Positions 42,142 through 51,078 of a DNA stretch of 64,000 bases are shown here, piece by piece. The position numbers and the translations under genes are program-made. Position 1 is the first letter of the stretch; every line of letters starts with the position of its first letter. Below the pieces are notes generated by a model that was not told the origin of the DNA, did no database searches, and was given only the letters and a program-made list of their open reading frames with translations. Source of the DNA: an uncultured Pirellulaceae bacterium (GTDB lineage Bacteria; Planctomycetota; Planctomycetia; Pirellulales; Pirellulaceae); the NCBI GenBank assembly GCA_937944405.1, contig CALDYR010000003.1, positions 1 through 64,000 of the forward strand, given 5' to 3'.

Positions 42142-44211
42142 TTAGTAAAAGTAAACGCATGCGATGTGGATGATTAACAAAACCGGCATTGGCCATAGGC
42201 AGTAAATGTGCACCCTAGAAAGCCTTGGTTTCCATTGCCGAAGCGTCATTCCAAGTTCTCCTCCGGTTCTGGATTCCCACGAGGTAATCGCACCGGTGAT
42301 TGCACCGCTGAAATTCAGGCTCAAAAACGTGACCGCCAACAGTAAATTGAAGTTGCTTCCCATCCGCATCCCGGTGTGGACCAGTAACCCAACCAATGTC
42401 AGAATTCCAATGACACCGTGCGCTGTTCTCCATAATCCGTAATTACCATAGGCAAATCGTTTCCAACGTTTTCGAAACGGCAGTAGCAGGGCCAGCCCAG
42501 AGATTCCCAATAATGCGTATCCGGTTACTTGCTTCCAGAAGGAATCGCGCCAAATAAAATCGATTCGATGCCAGAGTTCCAAAACGGTTTGAGCGTACGG
42601 TAACGGTCCAATTAGCCAAGCGGTCAGCAGTATGATCGCAATGAACGATACCACTAACAGGCCTTTGCTGGGCCGCGCTGCGGGTTCGGTTGGTTCGTCA
42701 ACCAGATCAGCCAATAGTGGTTTGCAAGAACCACAAACCGTTGACGCTCCGGTGGATTCTGCTAACGCCGCCACGGTGCAGCACCCGGCCTGCTGCGCCG
42801 AAGTCAACGTCCCGCGACTGATTCTTAAGCAACTACACACGATCGCCGATTCGGGCCACTGGGCCGGGTGCGCTTTGGCGCTTGGTTTCCAAAGATCACC
42901 TGTCAGGGCAAACCGGTTCAGTCTCCATTTCCAGATCCGATTCTTCGCCGCGATCGCTTGCCGAACTCGTTCGATCTCCGGCCATTCTCCGACGGCCATA
43001 ATGCCCACGACACGTCCTTTGGAAAGAATCAACTTGCGATATGTGTCTTCGGTTTTGGAAGATATCGTGGTTGCATTGGGAACTTCTCCCAGTGGTTGTC
43101 CCAGCGTTGCGACATCGACGCCCAATAATTTCAGTCTCGCCGACCGGTCGCCAGAAACAAAGCGCGCCTTGCCTGCGCTAATTTTCTTTCTCCGTCGTTG
43201 TGCTTGGATCTCTGCCATTAGGTTTTCGGCCAACACGTCGGCCATTTGGTACCCGGGGGCAACCAACCCGTAAATGGTATCGTTGTGAGATGCACATTCA
43301 CCGATTGCATAAATTTTGGGTACAGATGTTTGAAGTTGGTCGTCGACGCGAAAACCGCCACGGGATCCGGTTTCGATGTCACAGCTTTCAGCCAGAGAAT
43401 CGTTAGGTCGGATACCTGCAGAAATAACAACCATTCCAACCGTTAAAGGATCGCTGTTATCAAAGTGGAGCATCTGCTGCTGACCGCCACCGGTGATGCG
43501 TTCGGTGCGTTTAATCAGATGGACCTCGATGCCGAGTTTTTCGATCTCCGTCTGCAGAACTTTCGCGCCTTCGGAATCTAACTGTCGAGGCATCAAGGTG
43601 GGGGCCATTTCAACGACATGGGTTTTGACGCCGAGGTCGTGGAGTGCTTTGGCGGCCTCTAAGCCTAGCAGACCGCCACCGAGAACCGCTGCCGAGGTGA
43701 CGTTTCGGCTGAAATTGTCGATCTCAACGACATCGTCAATGCTGCGGTAAACGAATACACCGGTGTTGTCGACGCCCTCAATTGGAGGCACAAAGGGACG
43801 TGATCCAGTTGCCAACACAAGCCGGTCATAACTAATCGTTTTGCCTAAAGAAGTCGTTACGGTTTGAGCATCGGAATCAACCGAAGTCACGCGCTGCCCA
43901 AGCTTCAACTCGATACCGCGCGTTTCGTACCATTGCCGGTCTGACAACAACAAATCATCAACAGATCGATTTTCGAAATACCGAGTCAAATGGACTCGAT
44001 CGTAAGCGGGACGCCGTTCCTCGCCAACGACAATGATTTTGAATCGCGGGGCCGAAACGCTATCCGTTGCGTTTCCCGTTGTGCCGTCAGAAGCGTTCTC
44101 AAGTGCGTCCATGGACGCACTTCCGACCAATTTTGAGCAAAGGCAGTGACTGACCATGCCGTTTCCGACGACAAGTATCGTCAGCGGTTCGCGGTCACTT
44201 TGAGAATCCAT
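42142..44211 (-). CDS. NirB-like FAD/NAD(P)H-[2Fe-2S]-membrane cytochrome fusion
   Basis: 689 residues. About 8-400 is a two-dinucleotide-fold oxidoreductase of the NirB/rubredoxin-reductase type ('ILVVGNGMVSHCL', 'YDRVHLTRYF', 'LVLATGSRPF', 'AAVLGGGLLGLEAAKAL', 'IYAIGECA'). A BFD-like [2Fe-2S] domain follows at about 455-505, with ligands in 'CSCLRIS' and 'CGSC'. The final 170 residues hold five or six membrane helices with in-helix histidines ('LWRTAHGVIGILTLVGLLVH', 'RVHIYCLW', 'LLIIHIACV'), suiting b-type haem. The sirohaem half of real NirB is missing. It overlaps the globin stop by 1 bp (TGATG). The fusion would move electrons from NAD(P)H across the membrane to the multihaem cytochrome. 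Confidence 0.85.
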   Translation of the reverse strand: MDSQSDREPLTILVVGNGMVSHCLCSKLVGSASMDALENASDGTTGNATDSVSAPRFKIIVVGEERRPAYDRVHLTRYFENRSVDDLLLSDRQWYETRGIELKLGQRVTSVDSDAQTVTTSLGKTISYDRLVLATGSRPFVPPIEGVDNTGVFVYRSIDDVVEIDNFSRNVTSAAVLGGGLLGLEAAKALHDLGVKTHVVEMAPTLMPRQLDSEGAKVLQTEIEKLGIEVHLIKRTERITGGGQQQMLHFDNSDPLTVGMVVISAGIRPNDSLAESCDIETGSRGGFRVDDQLQTSVPKIYAIGECASHNDTIYGLVAPGYQMADVLAENLMAEIQAQRRRKKISAGKARFVSGDRSARLKLLGVDVATLGQPLGEVPNATTISSKTEDTYRKLILSKGRVVGIMAVGEWPEIERVRQAIAAKNRIWKWRLNRFALTGDLWKPSAKAHPAQWPESAIVCSCLRISRGTLTSAQQAGCCTVAALAESTGASTVCGSCKPLLADLVDEPTEPAARPSKGLLVVSFIAIILLTAWLIGPLPYAQTVLELWHRIDFIWRDSFWKQVTGYALLGISGLALLLPFRKRWKRFAYGNYGLWRTAHGVIGILTLVGLLVHTGMRMGSNFNLLLAVTFLSLNFSGAITGAITSWESRTGGELGMTLRQWKPRLSRVHIYCLWPMPVLLIIHIACVYFY

Positions 44212-44627
44212 CAAACCGCACCCTGGTTGGCAGCACCTTTCATGAGGTCCGCCAAGGTCGTATAGACGATGGTCCAAGCCTCCTTAACGTCCTCGGTGAA
44301 CGACTCTCCTAAGCCTTGCTGCAAGGTCCAGAGCAGGGCCGCCCCCACTGTGGCGTAGTGTTCGTCTTTGACGTTGTAGGTTGCGTGACGTTTTCCAAGA
44401 CCTTCGACCACGGGCGTCAGTTCCCCTAAGTCATCCAGCCCACGAACCGCCGCACCGATCATGGTCATTAGTTTTCTCCCTTGCTCCTCCATGTCGCCTT
44501 TGAAAAGAGACCGAAGGCTGGGGTCGAGTTCGAAGAGCTTACCGTAAAACAACGACGCAGCAGTTTCGGAGATTTCTTTCACCGGCTCCCAAGTCGATTG
44601 TACTAACTCTTTTTGTTCAGGCGTCAT
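44211..44627 (-). CDS. Single-domain bacterial globin
   Basis: 138 residues with the length and pattern of Vitreoscilla-type haemoglobin. Proximal His F8 is His 81 ('LGKRHATY'), B10 is Tyr 28 ('LFYGKLF'), and Gln 49 falls at E7. Tyr B10/Gln E7 is the pocket of flavohaemoglobins that detoxify NO. The reductase half of Hmp is not fused, but the next gene encodes a NAD(P)H-FAD-[2Fe-2S] protein, so the pair may work as a split version; this is inference. AAAGGA lies 8 bases before the chosen ATG. It is the second gene of the operon after the DUF3365 protein. Confidence 0.9.
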   Translation of the reverse strand: MTPEQKELVQSTWEPVKEISETAASLFYGKLFELDPSLRSLFKGDMEEQGRKLMTMIGAAVRGLDDLGELTPVVEGLGKRHATYNVKDEHYATVGAALLWTLQQGLGESFTEDVKEAWTIVYTTLADLMKGAANQGAV

Positions 44628-44773
44628 ATGAAATTCCTTTGATGGTTGGCACTGTGGCCAGTGTAATCCGCAACCTGATTCAAGCGCCGCAGTTTGGGAG
44701 CCGTGTTTGGAAAACACATCTTCCCAGCGGTCTGGAAGCAGGCGTTCATGTTCGATCAAAACACTATTGGAAA

Positions 44774-45406
44774 TTAGTTCAGTGGGATTCTCACGACCAC
44801 GCCGCCCATCACGTCATCTTTCTTGAATTCAGGGTAGTCATCACCACGATTAGGGTGTTCGTTATGGCATTCCCAACATGCTTGAGCCACGGCTTTGTCA
44901 CCGTAAATCGCCGTAAAGAATTTCTTATCGCCCAACGTTTCGGTGCCGTAGAAAGTTTCGCCCGGGTTTTTCTCGATGAAATCCAATCCTTCGGCTTCGG
45001 TGTCCGACTTAGCGTGGTGCTGGTCATTCAATGGCCATTTCGATCGAAGTCCATAGGTGAATCCCGCGGTTGGATTTTCGTCTACTAATTCGGCACCCAT
45101 ACGAAACATCTGGGCCGGTAGGGGAATCGTTCCTTCTTCATCTTCCCAGTATTCGCTGGGCTTGGTTTCGCTTTCGGCCTTTTTAAGCCGAGTCACCACG
45201 TGTTTGGCATAAACGGTTCGGTCGGCCTTCATCACCGCGTAAACCGCGTTCGCGAACTGCTTAGGGGAGATGCCTGACGACTCAGCAGCCATTGGCGGTT
45301 TGGAAGCCTCTGCTTGCGAGGTTGCCTCGCCACCACACCCCAGCGCCGGCAGCGTACCTGCACACACCATCAGCAACATCAGAAAACGCAAAAAGGAGTT
45401 ATTCAT
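44774..45406 (-). CDS. DUF3365 (Tll0287-like) haem lipoprotein
   Basis: 210 residues. Lipoprotein signal with lipobox 'LPALGC'. The mature part fits the DUF3365 sensor fold: helical start 'SPKQFANAVYAVMKADRTVYAKHVV', here 'PKQFANAVYAVMKADRTVY', 'PLPAQMFRMGAEL', 'FRSKWPLN' type sequence, seen as 'LRSKWPLND', and one haem c site 'CWECHNEHP' before 'GDVMGGVVVRIPL' type end, seen as 'DDVMGGVVVRIPL'. Members are extracytoplasmic single-haem modules, some used for redox or NO sensing. It is first in the operon, 146 bp before the globin gene. The ATG at 45406 gives the lipobox. Confidence 0.85.
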   Translation of the reverse strand: MNNSFLRFLMLLMVCAGTLPALGCGGEATSQAEASKPPMAAESSGISPKQFANAVYAVMKADRTVYAKHVVTRLKKAESETKPSEYWEDEEGTIPLPAQMFRMGAELVDENPTAGFTYGLRSKWPLNDQHHAKSDTEAEGLDFIEKNPGETFYGTETLGDKKFFTAIYGDKAVAQACWECHNEHPNRGDDYPEFKKDDVMGGVVVRIPLN

Positions 45407-45618
45407 TAGCCAACACCCAACAAACGAGGAAGAAAACTGTTTCAAACTGTCGCGGTTGAAGTGCAAAACAAAGGCCAATCATGTTTTGTCATTTGCGGCA
45501 ATGGTTCGTCTATTGAGCGATCCTTACCTAAAAGAGAGTTTTAATGGCGGAGCGGTGTTGATATCCACTGCTACATTAAGTTCATGTGAAAATAGAGTTC
45601 GGTATAGATGCCAAAATG

Positions 45619-45644
45619 ATTTGCACTGCGGTGCAAATTTTTTT
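45619..45644. terminator. Palindrome followed by a T7 run
   Basis: ATTTGCAC-TGCG-GTGCAAAT with seven T on the plus strand. It looks like a rho-independent terminator pointing right, yet no plus-strand gene ends upstream. It may end the sulfotransferase transcript (minus strand) weakly, or serve as an operator for the DUF3365 operon start 213 bp away. Confidence 0.55.
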
Positions 45645-45790
45645 AGCTTGCGCCGTTGGTTTGTTACGCGGGATTAGGGGCCGGCGCGATTTTGGAAAAT
45701 GGTAACAACCATGGTGGTGAGTGGTCGTTCTCGTTTTTTGGGGGGCTCGGCGGCGTCTGCTGCCACGGAGTGCAGAGAAGAACTCTGGTT

Positions 45791-46924
45791 TTAGGCTTCG
45801 TAGCCGAAGGCTTGGGCGTATGGTTTCCAGTGCGCATCAATTTCCTCGACCAACCCCGCCTCTAACTGGACCGGATTGGTTTTGTGCCCTTTGCGTTGTT
45901 CGAAATAATTTTTAACCGGAGTGCCGATGTTTTGGACGCCTTTGAGATGCAACTGTTGATAGACGTTTTGAATCGTTTGAAGAGGTTCCTTCACTAATTG
46001 TTCGAACTTGATTTCGATCAATTGCTCAGGTGGCAAATCGTTACGATGTTCGAAGTAAGAATCGTACATCAGTCGTTGGCACTGGAAAACATACGTTTTG
46101 AGCCAATCGTCGTCGTACCGGGGTAATTGAAAAGCCTGCGTCTGGTCCAACGACCTCCACAGCCTCATCGTCGAGGAAACCAGTTTGTGCGGGTGTCGGG
46201 AGATGTGGATGAATTTCGCGCCGGGATACCACTTGGCCAACTGAGCGATACGGCCTGTGTGAGGCGGAGACTTTAGTACCAACCGTTTGTTGGGATAGCC
46301 AATGGTGAGGGATTTCAAGAAATGGTCTAAGGTCAATCGGACCGATTCCTGTTGGGCTGTATCGGCAAGATCGAAGTGCAATTGTTGGTGGTGCTTTTGT
46401 TCGTTGTTGGGAAATGCGATGCGACGATACGGCGTCGCGGCGCCGCTGGAAATCAACGCAAAATCATCTTCCTGGGGCGAATCAGCCGAAATCGCCATGC
46501 TGTCCATCGGCCGCTTTTTGGGCAGCAGAAGATTCACCAGCGGATAGAAAAACCACTTCGAAAACAGGAAATGCTGGGGCACGAAGGCTTCAAAGTTGGA
46601 GGGGAATGCGGTCCCGGGGTCCAGCGACATCAGTTCGTGTATTAGGGTAGTGCCCGATCGCCAATGACCGATGATAAAAACGGGTGGTGCCGATAGCTGG
46701 GTTTGAGCAATACGGCGCTCGTACGCCAGTTGCTGGCATCGATTGAGGACCGAGTTGACCACGCTACAACCGCCGACGAGCCCTAACATTGGATAACGAA
46801 GCGGATGGACGCGAAATCGATTCTCTTTCAACAACTGATAGTAATTGCTGACTGACATTCCGTTCCAAAAACGAGGAGCCCAAAACGGATAGTGATTGGC
46901 GTTGGAGATCTTTTGATGGGGCAT
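45791..46924 (-). CDS. Sulfotransferase family protein
   Basis: 377 residues of the Sulfotransfer_3 type. The 5'-phosphosulfate loop for PAPS is 'FIIGHWRSGTTLIHEL'; the 3'-phosphate site is 'FIHISRHPHKLVSSTMRLW', here 'ISRHPHKLVSSTMRLW', containing the usual Arg and Ser. It moves sulfate from PAPS to a carbohydrate or other acceptor; the acceptor is unknown. No signal peptide is seen. Two sulfatases occur in the same window but far away. Single gene. Confidence 0.9.
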   Translation of the reverse strand: MPHQKISNANHYPFWAPRFWNGMSVSNYYQLLKENRFRVHPLRYPMLGLVGGCSVVNSVLNRCQQLAYERRIAQTQLSAPPVFIIGHWRSGTTLIHELMSLDPGTAFPSNFEAFVPQHFLFSKWFFYPLVNLLLPKKRPMDSMAISADSPQEDDFALISSGAATPYRRIAFPNNEQKHHQQLHFDLADTAQQESVRLTLDHFLKSLTIGYPNKRLVLKSPPHTGRIAQLAKWYPGAKFIHISRHPHKLVSSTMRLWRSLDQTQAFQLPRYDDDWLKTYVFQCQRLMYDSYFEHRNDLPPEQLIEIKFEQLVKEPLQTIQNVYQQLHLKGVQNIGTPVKNYFEQRKGHKTNPVQLEAGLVEEIDAHWKPYAQAFGYEA

Positions 46925-47020
46925 AGGGTGGGTCAGTCTACCCGACTAACTTCGCAGGTTGAATGCCCGCGCCGCTGAAGGTCATCAGATTTTCTTTGAG
47001 CAAACAGAATTTCTTGATGA

Positions 47021-48040
47021 TTAGAACTCTTGATTGACTTCGCCGTCGGCACGGGTGCTGAGGGCTCTGTAAGCGCTGGCGTCGATTTGAATCGTTATGA
47101 AATGAGTCGATCCATCGACGTTGACAAAGATACTGCCTCCGGCGTGGTCGCTGTAGAAACCGCGGACTCGGTCTAATAAATCTATGTCTTCGTTGCCGGG
47201 AGTCCAGTCGATCGTGACTTCAGCGGGGGCGTTATTGAGTGGTTCTGGGATATCGTCACCGGTCTCCCAGATTCCATCAGCCCCTGCGTTTTGAGCGGTT
47301 ACCGCAAACGCGCTGCCCCGGCCGCCTTGGCTCAGGGTTTCATTGATTCCATCACAATCTGCTTTGAACCAAACTTGGCCCATAAATAAATCCGGTCAGC
47401 TTCAGGTACCTTCGGCTGGCAAATTTGGGTTGCTGACTGCTTCGCCCATTAAAAATGTATTTGATGTTCCGTCGCCGATTTGCCCGAAGGTTACTTTACT
47501 GTTGATCCCAAACATCCCGCTGGGCGGTTGGTTGGTTAGGAAAGCATCGTTCCCTTTGTTGAAAGCATAGTCGTTGGCTTGGCCGGGTACGCCACCGTCT
47601 TGTTGGACCGAGCTTTGGGTTTCGGGACACTGAAACAGCGCAACGCTGACGTCCCGCAGGAACCGATTGGCCGGTGCCGTCCAGGGTTGAGTCAAATCGA
47701 TTTGGTTGTAAATGTTGTTTTGGTCGATGTAGGGCAACAAGAAGACAAACCCCGAATGCAAAGCGTCTTGGTGGTTGGTGTCGTCGTCGGTGATGCCAGG
47801 TGGAAAGTTCATGAAGGACGATTCGTAGTTCAAATTCGCCAGCCCCATCTGGCGTAGCTGGTTCATGCAAGCCGTTTTTCGCGCCGCAGCCCGGACCGCT
47901 TGGACCGCTGGAATCAGCATTCCGATCAGGATACCGATGATCCCGATGACGACCAATAGTTCGACTAATGTGAATGCAGTGTGCCGCTGGTGCAAGCAAT
48001 GTTGCCAACGCCGCGCGGCGAAGTTGTTGTGAATCAGCAT
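47021..48040 (-). pseudogene. DUF1559 / H-X9-DG prepilin-like gene broken by two in-frame stops
   Basis: The 5' part (to 47402) starts with a class III-type prepilin leader 'HTAFTLVELLVVIGIIGILIGM', here 'FTLVELLVVIGIIGILIGM', followed by DUF1559 sequence with 'NYESSFMNFPPGI' and 'DGTSNTFLMGEAV'. Translation halts at TGA 47402-47404 and again at TGA 47396-47398, one codon later. The same frame then continues with 'MGQVWFKADCDG' and the family C terminus with the H-X9-DG motif ('HAGGSIFVNVDG'), to 47021. Family members carry both parts on one chain, so the gene is interrupted. Alternatives are a pair of compensating frameshifts or a sequencing error. Planctomycetes carry many paralogues, so loss of one would be tolerated. 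Confidence 0.82.
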
Positions 48041-48092
48041 GAATCAATGTGGGGCCAAGACTGCAGAGAAAGTAAAACCAATCAGCGGATGG

Positions 48093-48134
48093 AATCGCCG
48101 TGACGCTCCAGCCAATCGCCGTGACGCTCCAACC
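48093..48134. repeat. 21-bp direct repeat, two units
   Basis: AATCGCCGTGACGCTCCAGCC and a second copy differing at one base, back to back, 50 bp upstream of the DUF1559 start. Confidence 0.85.
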
Positions 48135-48219
48135 TGACGGTGGCGGGAATTTTACGCAAAACACGGTTGCGAGTCGAGTTTATTCTCAGGACCGGTCGGT
48201 CCTTTGGCCCTGTTTGCTG

Positions 48220-50001
48220 CTATGCCGCAGGGTTCATGATCTTTCCCTTGGGCGTGGTCAGGTCGAACAAGCCAAAAATTTCATCACGCGACAGCCCGCG
48301 GTTGATGGGCTGAGTGTCGGGCGACAGAATTTCATTGAACAATTCACGTTTCTCTTCGAGGATGTCGTGAATGCGTTGTTCGATGGTGCCGGCCATAATC
48401 ATGCGTGTGATCGTTACACTCCCGGTGGCTCCGATCCGGTGCGCCCGATTGATGGCTTGGTCTTCGATTGCGGGATTCCACCAGCGATCGAACAAAAACA
48501 CATAGCGGCAGAACTGCAAGTTCAAACCGACACTGCCAGCACCGTAACTCATCAGCAGCACCGTGCGATCGGGGTTCTCTTTGAACTCTTGCAGGATTGG
48601 GTCGCGGCGTTTGCTGGCGATGCGTCCGTGGTATTGAAGCGGATTAAATTGCTGGACCTGATCCGAGATTCTCTCGATTGCGCCAACCCATTGGCTGAAC
48701 ACGATCGCTTTCTGACCGCTGGCGGCGACTTCTTCTAGGTCGGCCTTCAATCGGTCGACTTTTGTGCTTTTTTCGGTGACCGGGTCAAAGTTGCAGATTT
48801 GCTTCAATCGCAGCACCAGTTCGAAAACGTGATTGATCGTGATCTCATCGCCCATTTCGCCGAGTTGAATCACGCCGTCATTTTCAGCCGCGCGGTAACG
48901 GTCGGATTGCTCTTGGGACAAATCAAGTTCCGCGTCGCGCATCAACCGTGGCGGCATGTCGGTCATCACGATGTCTTTGGTGCGGCGGAGAATCAGGTCT
49001 TTCACGTTGCGTTTGATTTCGCGCACGGTCATGTTCTGGTTGACCGAACCGGGCGACGCAAATTCACAGATGCCGACCAAGTCATTGATGCTGTTTTCGA
49101 TCGGCGTGCCGGTGAGCGCCCATGATCGGTTTCGGTTGATTCTCTGGACGACTTTGCTGGTTGAATTTTGTTTGTTTTTGACGCGCTGGGCTTCATCCAG
49201 CACGCACAGATCATAGGTGCGATCGGCGTCGGTTACGATCGCTTCGTCGCGAATGAGCAGTTCGTAATTGGCGACCTTCACCATCGCTTTGTTGTGTTTC
49301 CAGTGCCAGGCCCGTTCGCTTTTGTTGCCTTGGATTGCGGCAACGGTGACTTCGGGGGCCCACGTTTTGAATTCACGCAACCAGTTGGTCACCAGCGGTT
49401 TGGGGCAGATCAACAGAATACTGGTCGCTTGCCGAGTCCGCAGCAGCATCCGCATCGACGTGATCGCCTGCATGGTTTTCCCCAACCCCATTTCGTCGGC
49501 AAGGATCGCGTTGTAACGCGTGAACAGAAAACCGACACCTTCGTATTGGAAATCGAAGGGGGGGAAAGGGAACTCCATCGTTTCGCCCGACAGCAGCGAT
49601 TCCAAAGGTGGCTGAAGCATATAGAACAGCCGGTCGCCCATCTTGATGACGTCCTTGGGGGCCTTCAAATGAGTGCGTTTGTCATCCTTGGTGACTTGGT
49701 GTTGCTTCACGTCGTGTCGGGGCGAAGCGCTGGCGGTTGGGTCAATGACGATATCGCCGGGGTTACCATCGACCGGTTGGAAAAAGTTCGCCGGGCCGTT
49801 AGGCAGGGCGCGGGGGTCCTTCTCTTGAACGCCGGTTTCGGAGAAAAAGTAACTGCTGACCTTGGGACGCCGTTTACGGAAGGTCGCCGAAAGGACGGCG
49901 GGCGAAACCACCGCTAAGTCTGTCGTGACCGAGTCAACCGAAACAGAAGTCTCTTGTCCGATGCTGTTTTGCCAATCAATCAGTGGGATAGCGTTGTCCA
50001 T
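48220..50001 (-). CDS. SNF2-family helicase-like ATPase
   Basis: 593 residues. SF2 Snf2 motifs: I 'ILADEMGLGKTMQAI', Ia 'LLICPKPLVTNWLREF', II as 'LDEAQRVKN' (DEAQ in place of DEAH), III 'WALTGTPIEN', IV 'IVFSQWVGAIERI', V 'LMSYGAGSVGLNLQ' and VI 'QAINRAHRIG'. The first 130 residues are unconserved and end at 'EGVGFLF'. It probably translocates on DNA or remodels protein-DNA complexes. I chose the ATG at 50001; a GTG at 50100 would add 33 residues. A small unknown gene lies upstream on the same strand, about 155 bp away with this start. No methylase, nuclease or other DISARM-type partner is present. Confidence 0.87.
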   Translation of the reverse strand: MDNAIPLIDWQNSIGQETSVSVDSVTTDLAVVSPAVLSATFRKRRPKVSSYFFSETGVQEKDPRALPNGPANFFQPVDGNPGDIVIDPTASASPRHDVKQHQVTKDDKRTHLKAPKDVIKMGDRLFYMLQPPLESLLSGETMEFPFPPFDFQYEGVGFLFTRYNAILADEMGLGKTMQAITSMRMLLRTRQATSILLICPKPLVTNWLREFKTWAPEVTVAAIQGNKSERAWHWKHNKAMVKVANYELLIRDEAIVTDADRTYDLCVLDEAQRVKNKQNSTSKVVQRINRNRSWALTGTPIENSINDLVGICEFASPGSVNQNMTVREIKRNVKDLILRRTKDIVMTDMPPRLMRDAELDLSQEQSDRYRAAENDGVIQLGEMGDEITINHVFELVLRLKQICNFDPVTEKSTKVDRLKADLEEVAASGQKAIVFSQWVGAIERISDQVQQFNPLQYHGRIASKRRDPILQEFKENPDRTVLLMSYGAGSVGLNLQFCRYVFLFDRWWNPAIEDQAINRAHRIGATGSVTITRMIMAGTIEQRIHDILEEKRELFNEILSPDTQPINRGLSRDEIFGLFDLTTPKGKIMNPAA

Positions 50002-50155
50002 GTTTTTTCGTGCGACCGCCGGAGGAGCGAAATTCTGTTCTACGAAGTTCTGTTCTGACAAACCCGCAAACCCACCAGCAGGGGCGCCCAAATAAGCCAC
50101 TGAGTTAGGGGCTGGGCTGAGGGGCTGGGTTGAGGGACACCCAGTTCGTGTCGCG

Positions 50156-50686
50156 TCAACGAGCGACCGATTGGGCTTCTTCGATTGCTAATTGGATGCG
50201 TTCAAACGGTTCCACTAACGGCAACGATTTTGTGAACTCAAGACATGCCGACTTTACGCGCTGTAACAGTTGTGGATTTTCGGTGTGGCTGATGACCTGT
50301 TCGCCACCGACCTCGAAACCTGAAACTCGGTTCTCTGTCTGGTCCAGGGAACACAGCATGGCCACCGGAAGATCGGTGATTTTGTCTAACGCCAATAGTG
50401 CGCTGCGATCGGTGATCAGAAGCTGTGGCCGCGATTTTGATTTTTCGACGATTGAGGCCGCGATTTGGTCGCAGAATAAAAAACCACGATAGGTCTGCCC
50501 ATACAGAATTTTTTGGGTTCGATTTTCCCTTACCGGGGGCGTGCAATGAAACTCAATGGGTCGGCCCACCGGAGACACCACTAGCATTCCGCCGGCATAC
50601 CCCAGCTCCGGGACGTCGACGATGGTGATGAATCCGATGCGTTCAACGGGTTCATTGGTTTCTGTTTGCTCAGCAACTGCGATCAC
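50156..50686 (-). CDS. Unknown protein upstream of the SNF2 gene
   Basis: 176 residues, GTG start. No signal or membrane helix. Blocks such as 'ITIVDVPELGYAGGMLVVSPVGRPIEFHC', cited as 'PELGYAGGMLVVSPVGRP' and 'EFHCTPPV', and 'YGQTYRGFLFCDQIAASIV' look conserved and mix beta and helix. The C-terminal half is helical. Same strand as the SNF2 gene, so they may form an operon. I do not recognise a family. Confidence 0.7.
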   Translation of the reverse strand: MIAVAEQTETNEPVERIGFITIVDVPELGYAGGMLVVSPVGRPIEFHCTPPVRENRTQKILYGQTYRGFLFCDQIAASIVEKSKSRPQLLITDRSALLALDKITDLPVAMLCSLDQTENRVSGFEVGGEQVISHTENPQLLQRVKSACLEFTKSLPLVEPFERIQLAIEEAQSVAR

Positions 50687-51078
50687 TTGTTAATGTCCAA
50701 AAGGGAGCGAAATATCAGAAACGGTTTGCGCGATGCGAAAATGACATAATCAGCGAAATCGGAATTCCACTCATCCCGTTAACATTGGAACCTTTTTCGA
50801 ATACCTGAAACTGTCTAAGACCAGTCATCGGAGGATCGACGATTGTCCTTGATGGGCCCTGCTGGTGACGTGGCGGTCGCGTCAATTGTTACCGTCGGTA
50901 TAACTGTTATTTCTACTGACCTTTTGAGAAAGCTTGCCGATCACAGCCATTGCGCACTTCAGTAATTCTTTGATTTAATCAATATAGAGGCCGCGCGGTC
51001 GACTTTCGGCAAGCCCGCGTTTATACTGAAGCTGTAATCAAGAAAAAAACTAATTATTCATCTCGGAGTGGCAAAAAT
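50687..51078. other. Intergenic region, nothing recognised
   Basis: 392 bp between two divergent genes of unknown function. No repeat copy or ORF supported; promoters presumably lie here. Confidence 0.5.

Noticed and set aside
40537..44211. Assimilatory nitrite reductase operon
   Set aside because: The NirB-like protein lacks the sirohaem/[4Fe-4S] half and no NirD follows.
48220..50686. DISARM-type defence system
   Set aside because: Only a SNF2 protein and one unknown are present; methylase, PLD and DrmA/B-type genes are missing.
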